Source: Candidatus Stahliibacteriota bacterium
Lineage (GTDB): Bacteria > Hydrothermota > UBA3072
Direction: 5' to 3'
DNA length: 51,605 nt
NCBI GenBank assembly: GCA_004377355.1
Contig: SOIB01000061.1
Location: forward strand, 1-51,605
Shown: piece after piece, positions 8,651 through 16,428 of the stretch
How positions within the stretch are numbered: position 1 is the first letter of the stretch
How the letters are laid out: every line of letters starts with the position of its first letter
Notes under the pieces: generated by a model
The model's database searches: none
Told to the model about the DNA's origin: nothing
The model's input: the letters and a program-made list of their open reading frames with translations, nothing else
Made by a program: the position numbers and the translations under genes

Positions 8651-9203
8651 TGGACCTTTTGTTTTAACCATTCTCATATTAATCCTTGGTCACACATGGA
8701 GAATAAGTTTTAGAGGATGGGAACAAGTCCTGAAATATGATAATTCTGTTCTCTATACCTTCTGGCACGAGAATATGCTCCCTGTTCTCTTCTCTCATAA
8801 AAAAAGAGGTGTTGGCATAATTGTATCCTTGAGTCCGGATGGAGAACTTGTCGCCAGAATACTTAAGATACTTGGATATAAAGTCTTCAGGGGAGATACA
8901 GAAAAAAGGGGAAGAAAGGTGATGAAAGAATTGATACAATATGGTAAAGGTAACAAGGAAATCGCAATTACACCAGATGGACCAAGTGGGCCCAGAAGAG
9001 AAGTTAAAAGGGGGGTCTTTGTAATAGCAAGAAGAACCGAGCTTCCACTCTTCGCAGTAAAGATCGAAGCAGGTCGATGCTTTAGATTCTCCTCGTGGGA
9101 TAGATTCATGCTCCCTTTACCGTTCAGCAAGATAAAAATCTCAATAAGGGGACCTATTGAAAAACTGGATAGTGAGGTTCTAAAAGAAGCTCTCTCTAAT
9201 TAG
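8613..9203 (+). CDS. Lysophospholipid acyltransferase-family protein (DUF374)
   Basis: This 196-residue protein has an N-terminal hydrophobic segment (IHSFLWFSGPFVLTILILIL) and the DUF374/LPLAT hallmarks: FWHENMLP, where H and E stand near the family HX4D position, then SPDGELVARI, FRGDTEKRG, and TPDGPSGPRREVKRG. DUF374 proteins are membrane acyltransferases often found with lipid A genes, and some acylate lipid A precursors. The start lies inside lpxB, with AAGGGG before the ATG. The acceptor is not shown by the sequence. Confidence 0.87.
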   Translation: MIGSLIHSFLWFSGPFVLTILILILGHTWRISFRGWEQVLKYDNSVLYTFWHENMLPVLFSHKKRGVGIIVSLSPDGELVARILKILGYKVFRGDTEKRGRKVMKELIQYGKGNKEIAITPDGPSGPRREVKRGVFVIARRTELPLFAVKIEAGRCFRFSSWDRFMLPLPFSKIKISIRGPIEKLDSEVLKEALSN

Positions 9204-9408
9204 TAATGAAAACATAATTGACCCACAAAACCCTACAATTTCATTTTACTTTAGGCTCTAAAAAGAAAGATTTATCTTTTCACATTCCTCAGATATATAC
9301 CAGATTGGTTCATTAAAGATACAATGCGTAAGATGAAAAATCTATTTCTAATAAATGTTCATGAGCTACTTACCATCAAAGACAAATGGATCTAACTCTA
9401 TTTGGGAC

Positions 9409-11190
9409 TCACTCCTTAAATTGAAGTGTATAATGCTGAGCGTATAGACCATTTTTTTTCAATAACTCACTATGATTCCCCTCCTCCACAACCTCCCCCT
9501 TGCTAAGAACAATTATTCTATCCGCACATCTCACGGTTGAAAGTCGATGAGCGATAATTATTGCTGTCCGCCCCTTAAGAAGCTCAGCCATTGCATCCTG
9601 CAGTAGTTTTTCTGATACAGCATCTAGTGAGGATGTTGCTTCATCGAGTATTAATATCGGTGGATTCTTTAAAATAGCACGGGCTATGGCAATCCGCTGT
9701 TTTTCACCTCCAGATATCCTCTCCCCTTTCTCTCCTATTTCTGTTTCAAGTCCTTTCTTCAATTCCGATACGAAGGTGGTTAGATGGCTTTTCTTTATAG
9801 ATTCATTAAGTTTAGACTTTGTTGCTTTGGGATTTCCATACAGTATGTTATTCCTAACAGAATCGTTGAATAAAATCACATCCTGGGTCACTATTCCAAT
9901 TTTCTTCCTTAAGCTATCAAGAGAAAAACTTCTTATGTCTTTACCATCAATCTCAATTACTCCAGAAACAGGATCGAAGAATCTTGGTATTAAATTTACA
10001 AGAGTGGTCTTACCCCCTCCAGAAGGACCCACAAGGGCTACTGTTTCTCCTTTTTTTATCTTGAGATTCAAATTTTTAAGAATAGGTTTAGATTCATCAT
10101 AACTAAAAGAAACGTCTTCGAACCTGATTGCTTTTCCAAAGGATTTTAGAATCTCTTTTCCTTCATCCCTTATTATATCGGTAGCTTCAATAATCTCTAG
10201 TGCGCTCTCCATTGAAGCAAGACCATGTTGCAGGTCTCCATAAGCCAGATTTAGTTGTCGTATAGGCTGTTGTACCAGAATAATACTACCGAGAAAAACC
10301 AGAAACCTATCAGGAGTAATTACACCTCTAAATATAAGAATGCCACCTAAAACAAGTATACCCCCAGCAAGTACTGCACCCATAAGTTCCGATGAAGCGG
10401 GAAGGAATGCCTTTAGGAGATGACTCTTTACATAATTTTTTCTGTAATTCACATTTGCTTCCTTGAATCTATCTAATTCATATCTCTCCATTCCAAAAGA
10501 CTTTATTATCTTGATTCCATGTAACATTTCAGATGCAAGAGTATTCAAAAAAGCTCTTTCCTTTCGCAAAGTTGTAAACTTCCCCCTTACTTTTTTCCCT
10601 ATGAACTGGATGACCAATAGGGTAAAAGGTGTAAGAAGCAAAGCAAGAAAGAATAATCTCCAGGATGCCCACAACGCAAGTCCAAGGTAAACAACCAAAA
10701 GAAACATATTTTGACCAAGATGGATTACTCCTCTCCTTAATGCAAACCGTATCTTTTCTGTGTCATTAGTAATCTTACTTAGTAATTCCCCTGATTTTGT
10801 CTCGGAGTGAAATCTGTAAGATAAGTTGGTTAACTTTCCAAACATGTCCACTCTAATATCAGCTATTGTCCTCTGTTCAAGGGAATCCGAAAGATAGTAA
10901 AGCAAAAGAGAAAAGGGGAACTTGATGCCATAGATAAGAATAAGGGAGATGGCGAGTTTAATTAGGTTTTCTAACCTATCGCCCTGTGTGACCCATTTAA
11001 TTAACCATCGGAAAATCCACGGACCACTACTTGCATAAGTGCTCCCGAAAAGAGATGATACAATTGGTGTAATCATCCCTACTGTAAAACCACTCAGGAT
11101 TGCAACTATCATCATTATGATGAGGACACTTATAAGTAGAGCTTTATATTCAAATAGATATCTCCCAAGTTTCCTAAGCATAATTTTCAA
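9409..11190 (-). CDS. MsbA-like ABC exporter (fused membrane and ATPase domains)
   Basis: This 593-residue half-transporter has about six membrane segments in residues 15-320, then a nucleotide-binding domain with Walker A GPSGGGKTT (388-396), signature ISGGEKQRIAIARA and Walker B ILILDEATSSLD, and an H-loop in IIAHRLSTV. Length and order match MsbA/lipid exporters. It converges on the lpxB-LPLAT operon, so lipid A flipping is a sensible guess, but drug or peptide exporters share this architecture. An inner ATG at 11181 could also be the start. Confidence 0.88.
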   Translation of the reverse strand: MKIMLRKLGRYLFEYKALLISVLIIMMIVAILSGFTVGMITPIVSSLFGSTYASSGPWIFRWLIKWVTQGDRLENLIKLAISLILIYGIKFPFSLLLYYLSDSLEQRTIADIRVDMFGKLTNLSYRFHSETKSGELLSKITNDTEKIRFALRRGVIHLGQNMFLLVVYLGLALWASWRLFFLALLLTPFTLLVIQFIGKKVRGKFTTLRKERAFLNTLASEMLHGIKIIKSFGMERYELDRFKEANVNYRKNYVKSHLLKAFLPASSELMGAVLAGGILVLGGILIFRGVITPDRFLVFLGSIILVQQPIRQLNLAYGDLQHGLASMESALEIIEATDIIRDEGKEILKSFGKAIRFEDVSFSYDESKPILKNLNLKIKKGETVALVGPSGGGKTTLVNLIPRFFDPVSGVIEIDGKDIRSFSLDSLRKKIGIVTQDVILFNDSVRNNILYGNPKATKSKLNESIKKSHLTTFVSELKKGLETEIGEKGERISGGEKQRIAIARAILKNPPILILDEATSSLDAVSEKLLQDAMAELLKGRTAIIIAHRLSTVRCADRIIVLSKGEVVEEGNHSELLKKNGLYAQHYTLQFKE

Positions 11191-11267
11191 ATTTACTTAT
11201 ATAAGCTCATAAATCAAGAGCTTCTACTGCAGAATAAGATTTCCAAATCCATATCCTACCTTATATT

Positions 11268-11290
11268 CTCTCGCAAAGATCGCAAAGAAA
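11268..11290 (+). repeat. CGCAAAG intergenic repeat, copy 2
   Basis: TCTCGCAAAGATCGCAAAG matches the copy at 1318-1341 (same strand) and, in inverted orientation, the copy at 11471-11502. The 7-base unit CGCAAAG is repeated nine bases apart inside the copy. Confidence 0.55.
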
Positions 11291-11318
11291 TTAATAAATA
11301 AAAGTGTATTAAAGAAAG

Positions 11319-11342
11319 GATCTTCAATTTTTCATTTTTCAT
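11319..11342 (+). repeat. Degenerate TTTTTCATT run
   Basis: A short run of TTTTTCATT units. Its complement (AATGAAAAA) resembles the run at 31119-31157 downstream of the TamB gene. Both are non-coding and low in complexity. Confidence 0.35.
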
Positions 11343-11423
11343 TTCTTGCCCCGTTAGATATGAAATTATTTACTGGGGTGATATTCTTCAATGGAGCGAA
11401 GCGACTTATCTGCGTCTTATTTT

Positions 11424-11456
11424 AGGATTTAGTATTTTGGGATTAGGATTTAGTTT
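11424..11456 (+). repeat. GGATTTAG word repeat
   Basis: GGATTTAG occurs twice with a related GGGATTAG between (AGGATTTAGTATTTTGGGAT onward), in the middle of the spacer. GGATTAG also occurs in the right-end repeat block near 51534-51540. Confidence 0.4.
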
Positions 11457-11470
11457 ATGAAGCAAAAAAT

Positions 11471-11502
11471 ATCTCTGCGAACTTTGCGTGCTTTGCGAAA
11501 GA
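11471..11502 (-). repeat. CGCAAAG intergenic repeat, copy 3 (inverted)
   Basis: On the minus strand this reads CTTTCGCAAAGCACGCAAAG then TTCGCAGAG, three degenerate units of the repeat seen at 11268-11290 and 1318-1341. The pair around 11268 and 11471 forms an imperfect inverted repeat with a spacer of about 180 bases. Confidence 0.55.
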
Positions 11503-11529
11503 AATATAGGGAGGAGTTTTGGGTGGGTC

Positions 11530-11557
11530 TTGACATAAAAAATGAATAGAATATTCT
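11530..11557 (+). promoter_or_regulatory. Candidate promoter before the broken ORF and FecR gene
   Basis: TTGACA (11530-11535), 16-base spacer, TATTCT (11552-11557). The next ATG is at 11592 (short ORF) and the FecR-domain gene starts at 11809, so this could serve either. The -10 is a 4/6 match. Confidence 0.4.
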
Positions 11558-11591
11558 AAAAATACAAAATAATATAATTTAGATAGCCATA

Positions 11592-11762
11592 ATGTTAGAG
11601 ATAATTTTATCTACCATAATTCTAATTTCTCCAGGGGATTCAACTCGAATCACTTTTGATGTAACAATTGTCTTTGATACCCGTAAAGACCTTAACCTAT
11701 AATAGTTTATGAACAGGGCTATGACCATCATTACCTTAGGATAATATATGAATATGGATTTT
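11592..11762 (+). pseudogene. Possible frameshifted remnant of a short secreted protein
   Basis: From ATG 11592 a 36-codon ORF reads MLEIILSTIILISPGDSTRI and on to DTRKDLNL, then stops at 11702. In the +2 frame, immediately overlapping, the reading IIVYEQGYDHHYLRIIYEYG continues to a stop at 11762. The two halves join sensibly (secretion-like hydrophobic start, then a polar segment) if one base is added or removed near 11696-11704. No ribosome binding site is visible before 11592. I do not recognise a family; it may equally be chance. Confidence 0.3.
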
Positions 11763-11808
11763 AGGGAACTATTTGGGATTTTGTTAATCTAAATATAAGG
11801 AGTGAAAG

Positions 11809-12990
11809 ATGTTATTATTATTATTTATCGGAACTGTTTTGAATTTCTACACCAACGAAGTAGTAATTAAGAGAGCCGATAGTACACTCATACCTTACCT
11901 GGGCATGGAGATAATGGATAATGATACTATCACTGTAAAAGATAGTTCCAAAGCAGAGATCTTGTATTCTGATAGTAGCACTTTATTCATCGATCAAAAC
12001 TCAACCATCACTATAGCGACAAGCAGTAAAAAAAGGAGTGTATTCTTATCTCTGGGAAGGATATGGGCAAAAGTAAAAGGTCTTTTAAAGGGAGAGTCTT
12101 TTGAGATAAATAATCCCATATCTGTTTCAGGAATTAGGGGAACAGAATTCATTGTTTCTTATAAAGATGATGAATCGGAAGTGAAGGTGCTGGAAGGAAA
12201 GGTTAACATCCGTGAGCTTATAACTGGTAAGGAAGCTATACTCGAACGGGAAAGAATGGCGAGGATAAAAAGGGGTATGGCAATTGAGATAATGAAATTT
12301 AAACTAGAGGACATAGAGCGATGGAACAAATGGAAAGAATCTCATCTAATGTTCCTTATCAAGAAAATTGAGAAAGCTTTGGAAAGAGGAAACATCTTAC
12401 AAGCATCTCTACTTATTGACCAGGGGTATGTCCTGGCTAGAAGATTAAGACTTATGGAAGAATATAGAAGCAAAATCGAAAAACTAAAAAGTGAATATGA
12501 ATTGATAAGACAAAAACAAGGAATGTTTATAAGTAAGATACAAGATTTAAAGTATAGTTTAAGAAAAATAAACCCCATTATACAGAAAACTGAGCCATTG
12601 TTAGTAGATTTAAAGGGATTGGTTGACCATCTTTTACTCAAAGATAGAGAACTGAAAGAATACTTAAAAGAAAATAAAAAACAAGAAGCAATTCAAATGC
12701 TTCCTTCAATAAATTTCCTGATGAATCAAATAGAATCAAAAATAAACAAAATCCCAAAAGGTGTATTAAGCAATGCTGTAATTGAAATAGAGAGAGATTA
12801 TAATATCGTTATAGAAATGGAATCACAAATTCCCTTAGAATCAGACATCAGGGATAAAATAATTAATACAAGCAGGAATGTAAAAGAAGTGCTAGATAAA
12901 GTAAGAAAACTAAAGCATCTGTTTGATAAAACCATAACTGATTACAATAATCTAAAAAATGACATCTCTCAACTGAAGCATAAATTATAA
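11809..12990 (+). CDS. FecR-domain protein with coiled-coil C-terminal half
   Basis: This 393-residue protein starts after AAGGAGTGAAAG and opens with a short hydrophobic segment (LLLLFIGTVLNF), probably a signal peptide or anchor. Residues 20-145 match a FecR domain: GRIWAKVKGLL, then NPISVSGIRGTEFIV and a VLEGKVNI strand. From about residue 165 the protein is rich in K, E and L and looks like long helices or coiled coil (LEDIERWNKWKESH onward). No sigma factor or TonB receptor is adjacent, so it is not a classical iron regulator. It is more likely one of the secreted FecR-fold proteins that organise surface structures. Exact role unknown. Confidence 0.8.
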   Translation: MLLLLFIGTVLNFYTNEVVIKRADSTLIPYLGMEIMDNDTITVKDSSKAEILYSDSSTLFIDQNSTITIATSSKKRSVFLSLGRIWAKVKGLLKGESFEINNPISVSGIRGTEFIVSYKDDESEVKVLEGKVNIRELITGKEAILERERMARIKRGMAIEIMKFKLEDIERWNKWKESHLMFLIKKIEKALERGNILQASLLIDQGYVLARRLRLMEEYRSKIEKLKSEYELIRQKQGMFISKIQDLKYSLRKINPIIQKTEPLLVDLKGLVDHLLLKDRELKEYLKENKKQEAIQMLPSINFLMNQIESKINKIPKGVLSNAVIEIERDYNIVIEMESQIPLESDIRDKIINTSRNVKEVLDKVRKLKHLFDKTITDYNNLKNDISQLKHKL

Positions 12991-13046
12991 ACTTACACGA
13001 ATTTAACGAGATTATGGGAAAAAAGAAGAAGCAGGGGAGGGAAGGA

Positions 13047-13074
13047 TTGACAGGTATGTTTATTTGATTAAATT
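13047..13074 (+). promoter_or_regulatory. Candidate promoter for rpmB
   Basis: TTGACA (13047-13052), 16-base spacer, TAAATT (13069-13074). Transcription would begin near 13081, just before the strong AGGAGGG ribosome binding site (13086-13092). Confidence 0.5.
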
Positions 13075-13096
13075 GATTGCAAAAAAGGAGGGATAT

Positions 13097-13288
13097 TTGG
13101 GAAAAGCTTGTGCAATATGTGGCAAGACAACACAATTTGGTAATAAAGTGAGTCATTCTAAAAGAAAGACAAAAACCAAGAACAAACCGAACCTCCACCG
13201 AGTAAGAGCTATGATAAACGGTGAGGTAAAAAGAATCTACGTTTGCTCAAAGTGCTTAAAAGCAGGTAAAGTAGAGAAGGTTGTCTAA
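13097..13288 (+). CDS. rpmB: 50S ribosomal protein L28, zinc-ribbon type, TTG start
   Basis: Starting at TTG 13097 this gives a 63-residue L28, the usual size, opening with GKACAICGKTTQFGNKVSHS. The start is chosen because AGGAGGG (13086-13092) lies four bases upstream; an upstream in-frame start at 13064 would add residues unlike L28. Two Cys pairs (CAIC and CSKC) mark the zinc-binding C+ form. The protein is a structural component of the large ribosomal subunit. Its stop overlaps the TTG start of the DUF523 gene. Confidence 0.93.
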   Translation: MGKACAICGKTTQFGNKVSHSKRKTKTKNKPNLHRVRAMINGEVKRIYVCSKCLKAGKVEKVV

Positions 13289-13709
13289 TACCTCAAAAAG
13301 AGCTCCTATATTTATTGTATCTGCCTGTCTTATAGGAATAAATATTCGTTATAATGGGGAAAATTCCTTAAATAAAGATGTACTTTCCTTATTTAAAAAA
13401 GGGATTGTGATTCCTATATGTCCAGAAATTTTAGGGGGTTTAGGTGTTCCAAGACCAAAGTCCACTATTAAGAATGATAGAGTTATTAATGAAAAAGGTT
13501 TGGATGTTACTAAAAATTTTGAGAAAGGTGCAACTGAATTTTTAAATTTTGTAAAAAAAATAACTCCCGACAGTATATACCTTAAAGAACATAGCCCCTC
13601 ATGTGGGGTTAAAAATACAAGTATCAATTGGAAAAGGCAGGAAGGTTGTGGAATTACAACTAAATTACTTATAAATTATGGATATAAAAATATATACGGG
13701 ATTGATTAA
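13281..13709 (+). CDS. DUF523 family protein
   Basis: This 142-residue protein has the DUF523 (YbbK-like) signature cysteines: VSACLIG near the N-terminus, CPEILGGLGVPR, EHSPSCGV and EGCGIT. The conserved Cys residues suggest a metal or Fe-S ligand role, but the biochemical function is not established to my knowledge. The likely start is TTG 13281, overlapping the rpmB stop by 8 bases; no ATG exists before the conserved core. The gene converges on dnaN with only 6 bases between the two stops. Confidence 0.85.
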   Translation: MSNTSKRAPIFIVSACLIGINIRYNGENSLNKDVLSLFKKGIVIPICPEILGGLGVPRPKSTIKNDRVINEKGLDVTKNFEKGATEFLNFVKKITPDSIYLKEHSPSCGVKNTSINWKRQEGCGITTKLLINYGYKNIYGID

Positions 13710-13715
13710 CAAAAA

Positions 13716-14795
13716 TTACTCAAGCACAACCGGCATAAGTAAATAAAGAATATCTTTTTTCTCACCCTCTATTATTACAGGTCTATTAGATTCTCCAAAT
13801 CTTAAAACTATATTCTTTGTATCGATGTAACGAAGAATTTCAATTAGGTATGCAGCACTTAGGGCAATGTTTATTTCTTTGCCATTGTATTCTCCACTAA
13901 TCTCTTCCCTGCCTTCACCAATCTCTGAAGAAGCTCCAAGAGCTAAATCTCCACCAAGTTCAATCATGATTGTCTTGGATTTATCATTAGAAAATACAGA
14001 AACTCTCTTTAAAGAAGCGGTAAAAGAATCTCTCTCAATTTTTAAAATGTTTTTGTTATCTTCGGGTATTGCAGATTTATAATTAGGAAAATCTACTTTA
14101 ATTAATCTTGAAACCATTGTAAATTTATCATTAATAAAACAAATGCGACTCTCATCGATTCCTATCCATACCTCATTAGTTTCTAAGGAAGAAACCTGTC
14201 TTAGTATCTTTGGTGGTATAACTATATTAAAAGATTCCTCTCCAAAATCTATCTCTACCTCACTAAATCCCAATCTAAAACTATCTGTTACTGCCAATTT
14301 TAATTTATGCTCACTATACTCCCATAACATCCCACTCATATTCCTTTTCGCAGAATCTTCAGGAACTATAAAAACTAATTTATCTATTTTACTTCTAATT
14401 TCTTCTATATTTACTTTATATGCGCTTTCCTTGTTTATATCAGGTTCTGAAGGAAAATCCTCCTCTTCCATTAATGGTAGATAGAAGTAACCTTGATCGT
14501 ATTCAACTTTTGCTCTATTCCCTTCTTTTATAAAAGTAGCTTTGCCTTTAATTTCTCTAATCATGGAGTAAAGTGTCTTAGCAGGTACTATTATTACTCC
14601 TTCTTCTTCGATATTGGCAAGGTTAGTCGTATAACTTAGTGATGTGTCAAGATCCGTCCCAAAAATATGTATTGCGCCATCTTTTGCTACTATACGAATA
14701 TTGCATAGAATAGGGAATGTCGTATGTTTTGGGATGACTTGATTTATTACACTTAATTCCTTCAAAAATTCATCTGATTCTATTGAAAATAACAT
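13716..14795 (-). CDS. dnaN: DNA polymerase III beta subunit (sliding clamp)
   Basis: This 359-residue protein matches the three-domain DnaN clamp in length and pattern. The N-terminus has LLFSIESDEFL, with IFGTDLDTSLSY in domain I and LLMPVVLE at the C-terminus, the clamp family's usual M-P-V/M ending. The clamp encircles DNA and holds the replicative polymerase. The start has a strong TAGGAGGAAAT site. It follows dnaA on the same strand, the common dnaA-dnaN order near a replication origin. Confidence 0.97.
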   Translation of the reverse strand: MLFSIESDEFLKELSVINQVIPKHTTFPILCNIRIVAKDGAIHIFGTDLDTSLSYTTNLANIEEEGVIIVPAKTLYSMIREIKGKATFIKEGNRAKVEYDQGYFYLPLMEEEDFPSEPDINKESAYKVNIEEIRSKIDKLVFIVPEDSAKRNMSGMLWEYSEHKLKLAVTDSFRLGFSEVEIDFGEESFNIVIPPKILRQVSSLETNEVWIGIDESRICFINDKFTMVSRLIKVDFPNYKSAIPEDNKNILKIERDSFTASLKRVSVFSNDKSKTIMIELGGDLALGASSEIGEGREEISGEYNGKEINIALSAAYLIEILRYIDTKNIVLRFGESNRPVIIEGEKKDILYLLMPVVLE

Positions 14796-14957
14796 ATATT
14801 TCCTCCTATATAACTATTTTATATTCTTTTATTAAAATATAGTAGTTGTTGGGTATGGTAGAAAAGTGGATAACTAATAAAAATCTTCTATTACTTTGTT
14901 CACCTTCATTATATTTTTCTATAATACTGCTTAAAAGATGTTGATAAAATTTATGAA
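14796..14957. other. dnaA-dnaN spacer with two DnaA-box-like sites (possible oriC element)
   Basis: This 162-base AT-rich spacer has AGTGGATAA (14865-14873, complement TTATCCACT) and TGTTGATAA (14939-14947, complement TTATCAACA). Each differs from the TTATCCACA box at one position, and both are in the same orientation. TATAAT on the minus strand at 14913-14908 may be a dnaN -10. Two boxes are few for a full origin, so this could instead be DnaA-dependent control of dnaN. Confidence 0.35.
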
Positions 14958-16295
14958 TCATTTAACACCTCTAATTCCACCTTTTATCCTCTGGATATCC
15001 TCTTTTAATCTAACATTTTTTTTAATAAGCTGACTAATTTTATTATGAGAATATAATACAGTTGAGTGGTCCCTACCTCCAAGTTTATCACCTATTTCTT
15101 TAAGAGATAAATCCGTTAATTCTCTTGCAAGGTAAATTAAGATCTGACGGGCATTTGCTAAGCTTTTAGATCTCCCACTACCTTTTATTGAATCCACCGA
15201 TATTCTATAAAACTCTGATACCTCTTTAAGGATACTTTCAAGGGTTGGACGTTGGTCCTTTTTTATTATAATATCTGATAGAACTTTCTTTGCAGTATTT
15301 ATATCTATATCAGTTTTATAGATGGATGAGTGTGCCAGTAATTTTATTAGACAACCTTCAAGTTCTCTAATGTTCGACTCAATATTTGAAGCTATGAATT
15401 TCAGGATTCCATCGTCTATGTGTATATCATCTTCCTGAGTTTTCGCCCGAAGTATAGCCAGTCTGGTTTCAAAATCAGGAGGTTGAAGGTCAACCATTAA
15501 ACCCCAATGAAATCGAGAAATTAATCTTTCTTCAAGATCAGGGATATCCTTCGGGGGTCTATCTGATGTAATAACAATTTGTTTTTTTGCTTCAAAGAGT
15601 GAATTGAAAGTATGGAAGAATTCCTCCTGGAGTCTTTCCTTTCTTGCGAGAAAATGTATATCATCCATAAGAAGGAGATCTATCTCACGATACCTTTTTT
15701 TGAACTCAACTGTAGTATGTTCCTGAATGGATTTAATCATCTCATTTAAAAATTCTTCTGTTTGAGTGTAAAGGATACAGAGATTTGGGTAAAGGACAAA
15801 GACCTTATTGCCCGTTGCCTGAAGTAGATGGGTTTTTCCAAGCCCCACACCTCCATAAATGAATAATGGATTATATTCACGTCCGGGAGCATTTGAAACT
15901 GCCGTAGCAGCAGCAAAGGCAAATTTATTGTTATCACCCAACACAAAATTATCAAAGGTATATCTATCATGTAGATAAGTTTTCCTTTTATCCTGGATGC
16001 GAACTGTATGCTTCATGGGCTCTAATTTCTCCCTTCCACTCTTTTCTTTTACTAGAAAATGAATAGTGTAATTTTTGCCAGTTTCTTTTTTTATTGCAGA
16101 ACGAAGGTTCTCCATAAAATGTTCGCTTATCCAGTTTTCAGTGAATGTATTTGGAACTGTAAAATATACATTTTCATCCACTATATCTTCTATATCCAAA
16201 TTTGCAAACCAGGCATTAAAAGCAGATTCATTGAGTTCTTCTTGAAGATATTTTTTCGCTGATTCCCAATTAAATTTGACTTTTCTCCTACGCAT
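14958..16295 (-). CDS. dnaA: Chromosomal replication initiator DnaA
   Basis: This 445-residue protein has the full DnaA architecture. An N-terminal domain I (W-x-x-x-x-x-L helix region) is followed by the AAA+ domain with Walker A GGVGLGKTH and Walker B LLLMDDIHFL, and a C-terminal DNA-binding domain with GGRDHSTVLYSHNKI. It binds DnaA boxes and opens the origin. It has its own candidate promoter at 16316-16345, and the divergent chemosensory operon starts 134 bases away. Confidence 0.97.
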   Translation of the reverse strand: MRRRKVKFNWESAKKYLQEELNESAFNAWFANLDIEDIVDENVYFTVPNTFTENWISEHFMENLRSAIKKETGKNYTIHFLVKEKSGREKLEPMKHTVRIQDKRKTYLHDRYTFDNFVLGDNNKFAFAAATAVSNAPGREYNPLFIYGGVGLGKTHLLQATGNKVFVLYPNLCILYTQTEEFLNEMIKSIQEHTTVEFKKRYREIDLLLMDDIHFLARKERLQEEFFHTFNSLFEAKKQIVITSDRPPKDIPDLEERLISRFHWGLMVDLQPPDFETRLAILRAKTQEDDIHIDDGILKFIASNIESNIRELEGCLIKLLAHSSIYKTDIDINTAKKVLSDIIIKKDQRPTLESILKEVSEFYRISVDSIKGSGRSKSLANARQILIYLARELTDLSLKEIGDKLGGRDHSTVLYSHNKISQLIKKNVRLKEDIQRIKGGIRGVK

Positions 16296-16315
16296 ATATA
16301 TTCCCTTCCACTTTT

Positions 16316-16345
16316 ATTATTTATGAAATGTTCTTTGTATGTCAA
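16316..16345 (-). promoter_or_regulatory. Candidate dnaA promoter
   Basis: On the minus strand TTGACA (16345-16340) is followed after 18 bases by AATAAT (16321-16316). The dnaA ATG is at 16295. Confidence 0.5.
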
Positions 16346-16385
16346 GAGTAAAACTGTTTAACTTTTTTACTTTTTATAGGTAACC

Positions 16386-16414
16386 TTGACATATAGTGTT
16401 TATATTGATATTTT
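16386..16414 (+). promoter_or_regulatory. Candidate promoter of the chemosensory-Roadblock operon
   Basis: TTGACA (16386-16391), 17-base spacer, TATTTT (16409-16414). The first gene's ATG is at 16429, so the leader would be only about 8 bases with at most a GAAAG ribosome binding site. No other promoter was seen before 31263, so this probably drives the whole 14.7-kb cluster. Confidence 0.55.
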
Positions 16415-16428
16415 TAAAGTATTGAAAG

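Larger units (their letters stand above)
11191..11808. other. 618-base spacer with repeats, a promoter and a broken ORF
   Basis: This is the longest gene-poor stretch. It contains a CGCAAAG repeat pair in inverted orientation (11268-11290 and 11471-11502), a TTTTTCATTTTTCATTTC run (11319-11342), a GGATTTAG word repeat (11424-11456), a candidate promoter (11530-11557) and what looks like a frameshifted short secreted-protein ORF (11592-11762). Confidence 0.7.

Noticed and set aside
9260-9282. Hairpin AAAGAT-TT-ATCTTT after the LPLAT gene
   Set aside because: The stem is all weak pairs with a two-base loop, so it is unlikely to terminate transcription.
13015-13068. Short lysine-rich ORF (ATG GGA AAA AAG...) of 17 codons just before rpmB
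   Set aside because: It overlaps the rpmB promoter hexamers, lacks a ribosome binding site and has no coding-like partner.
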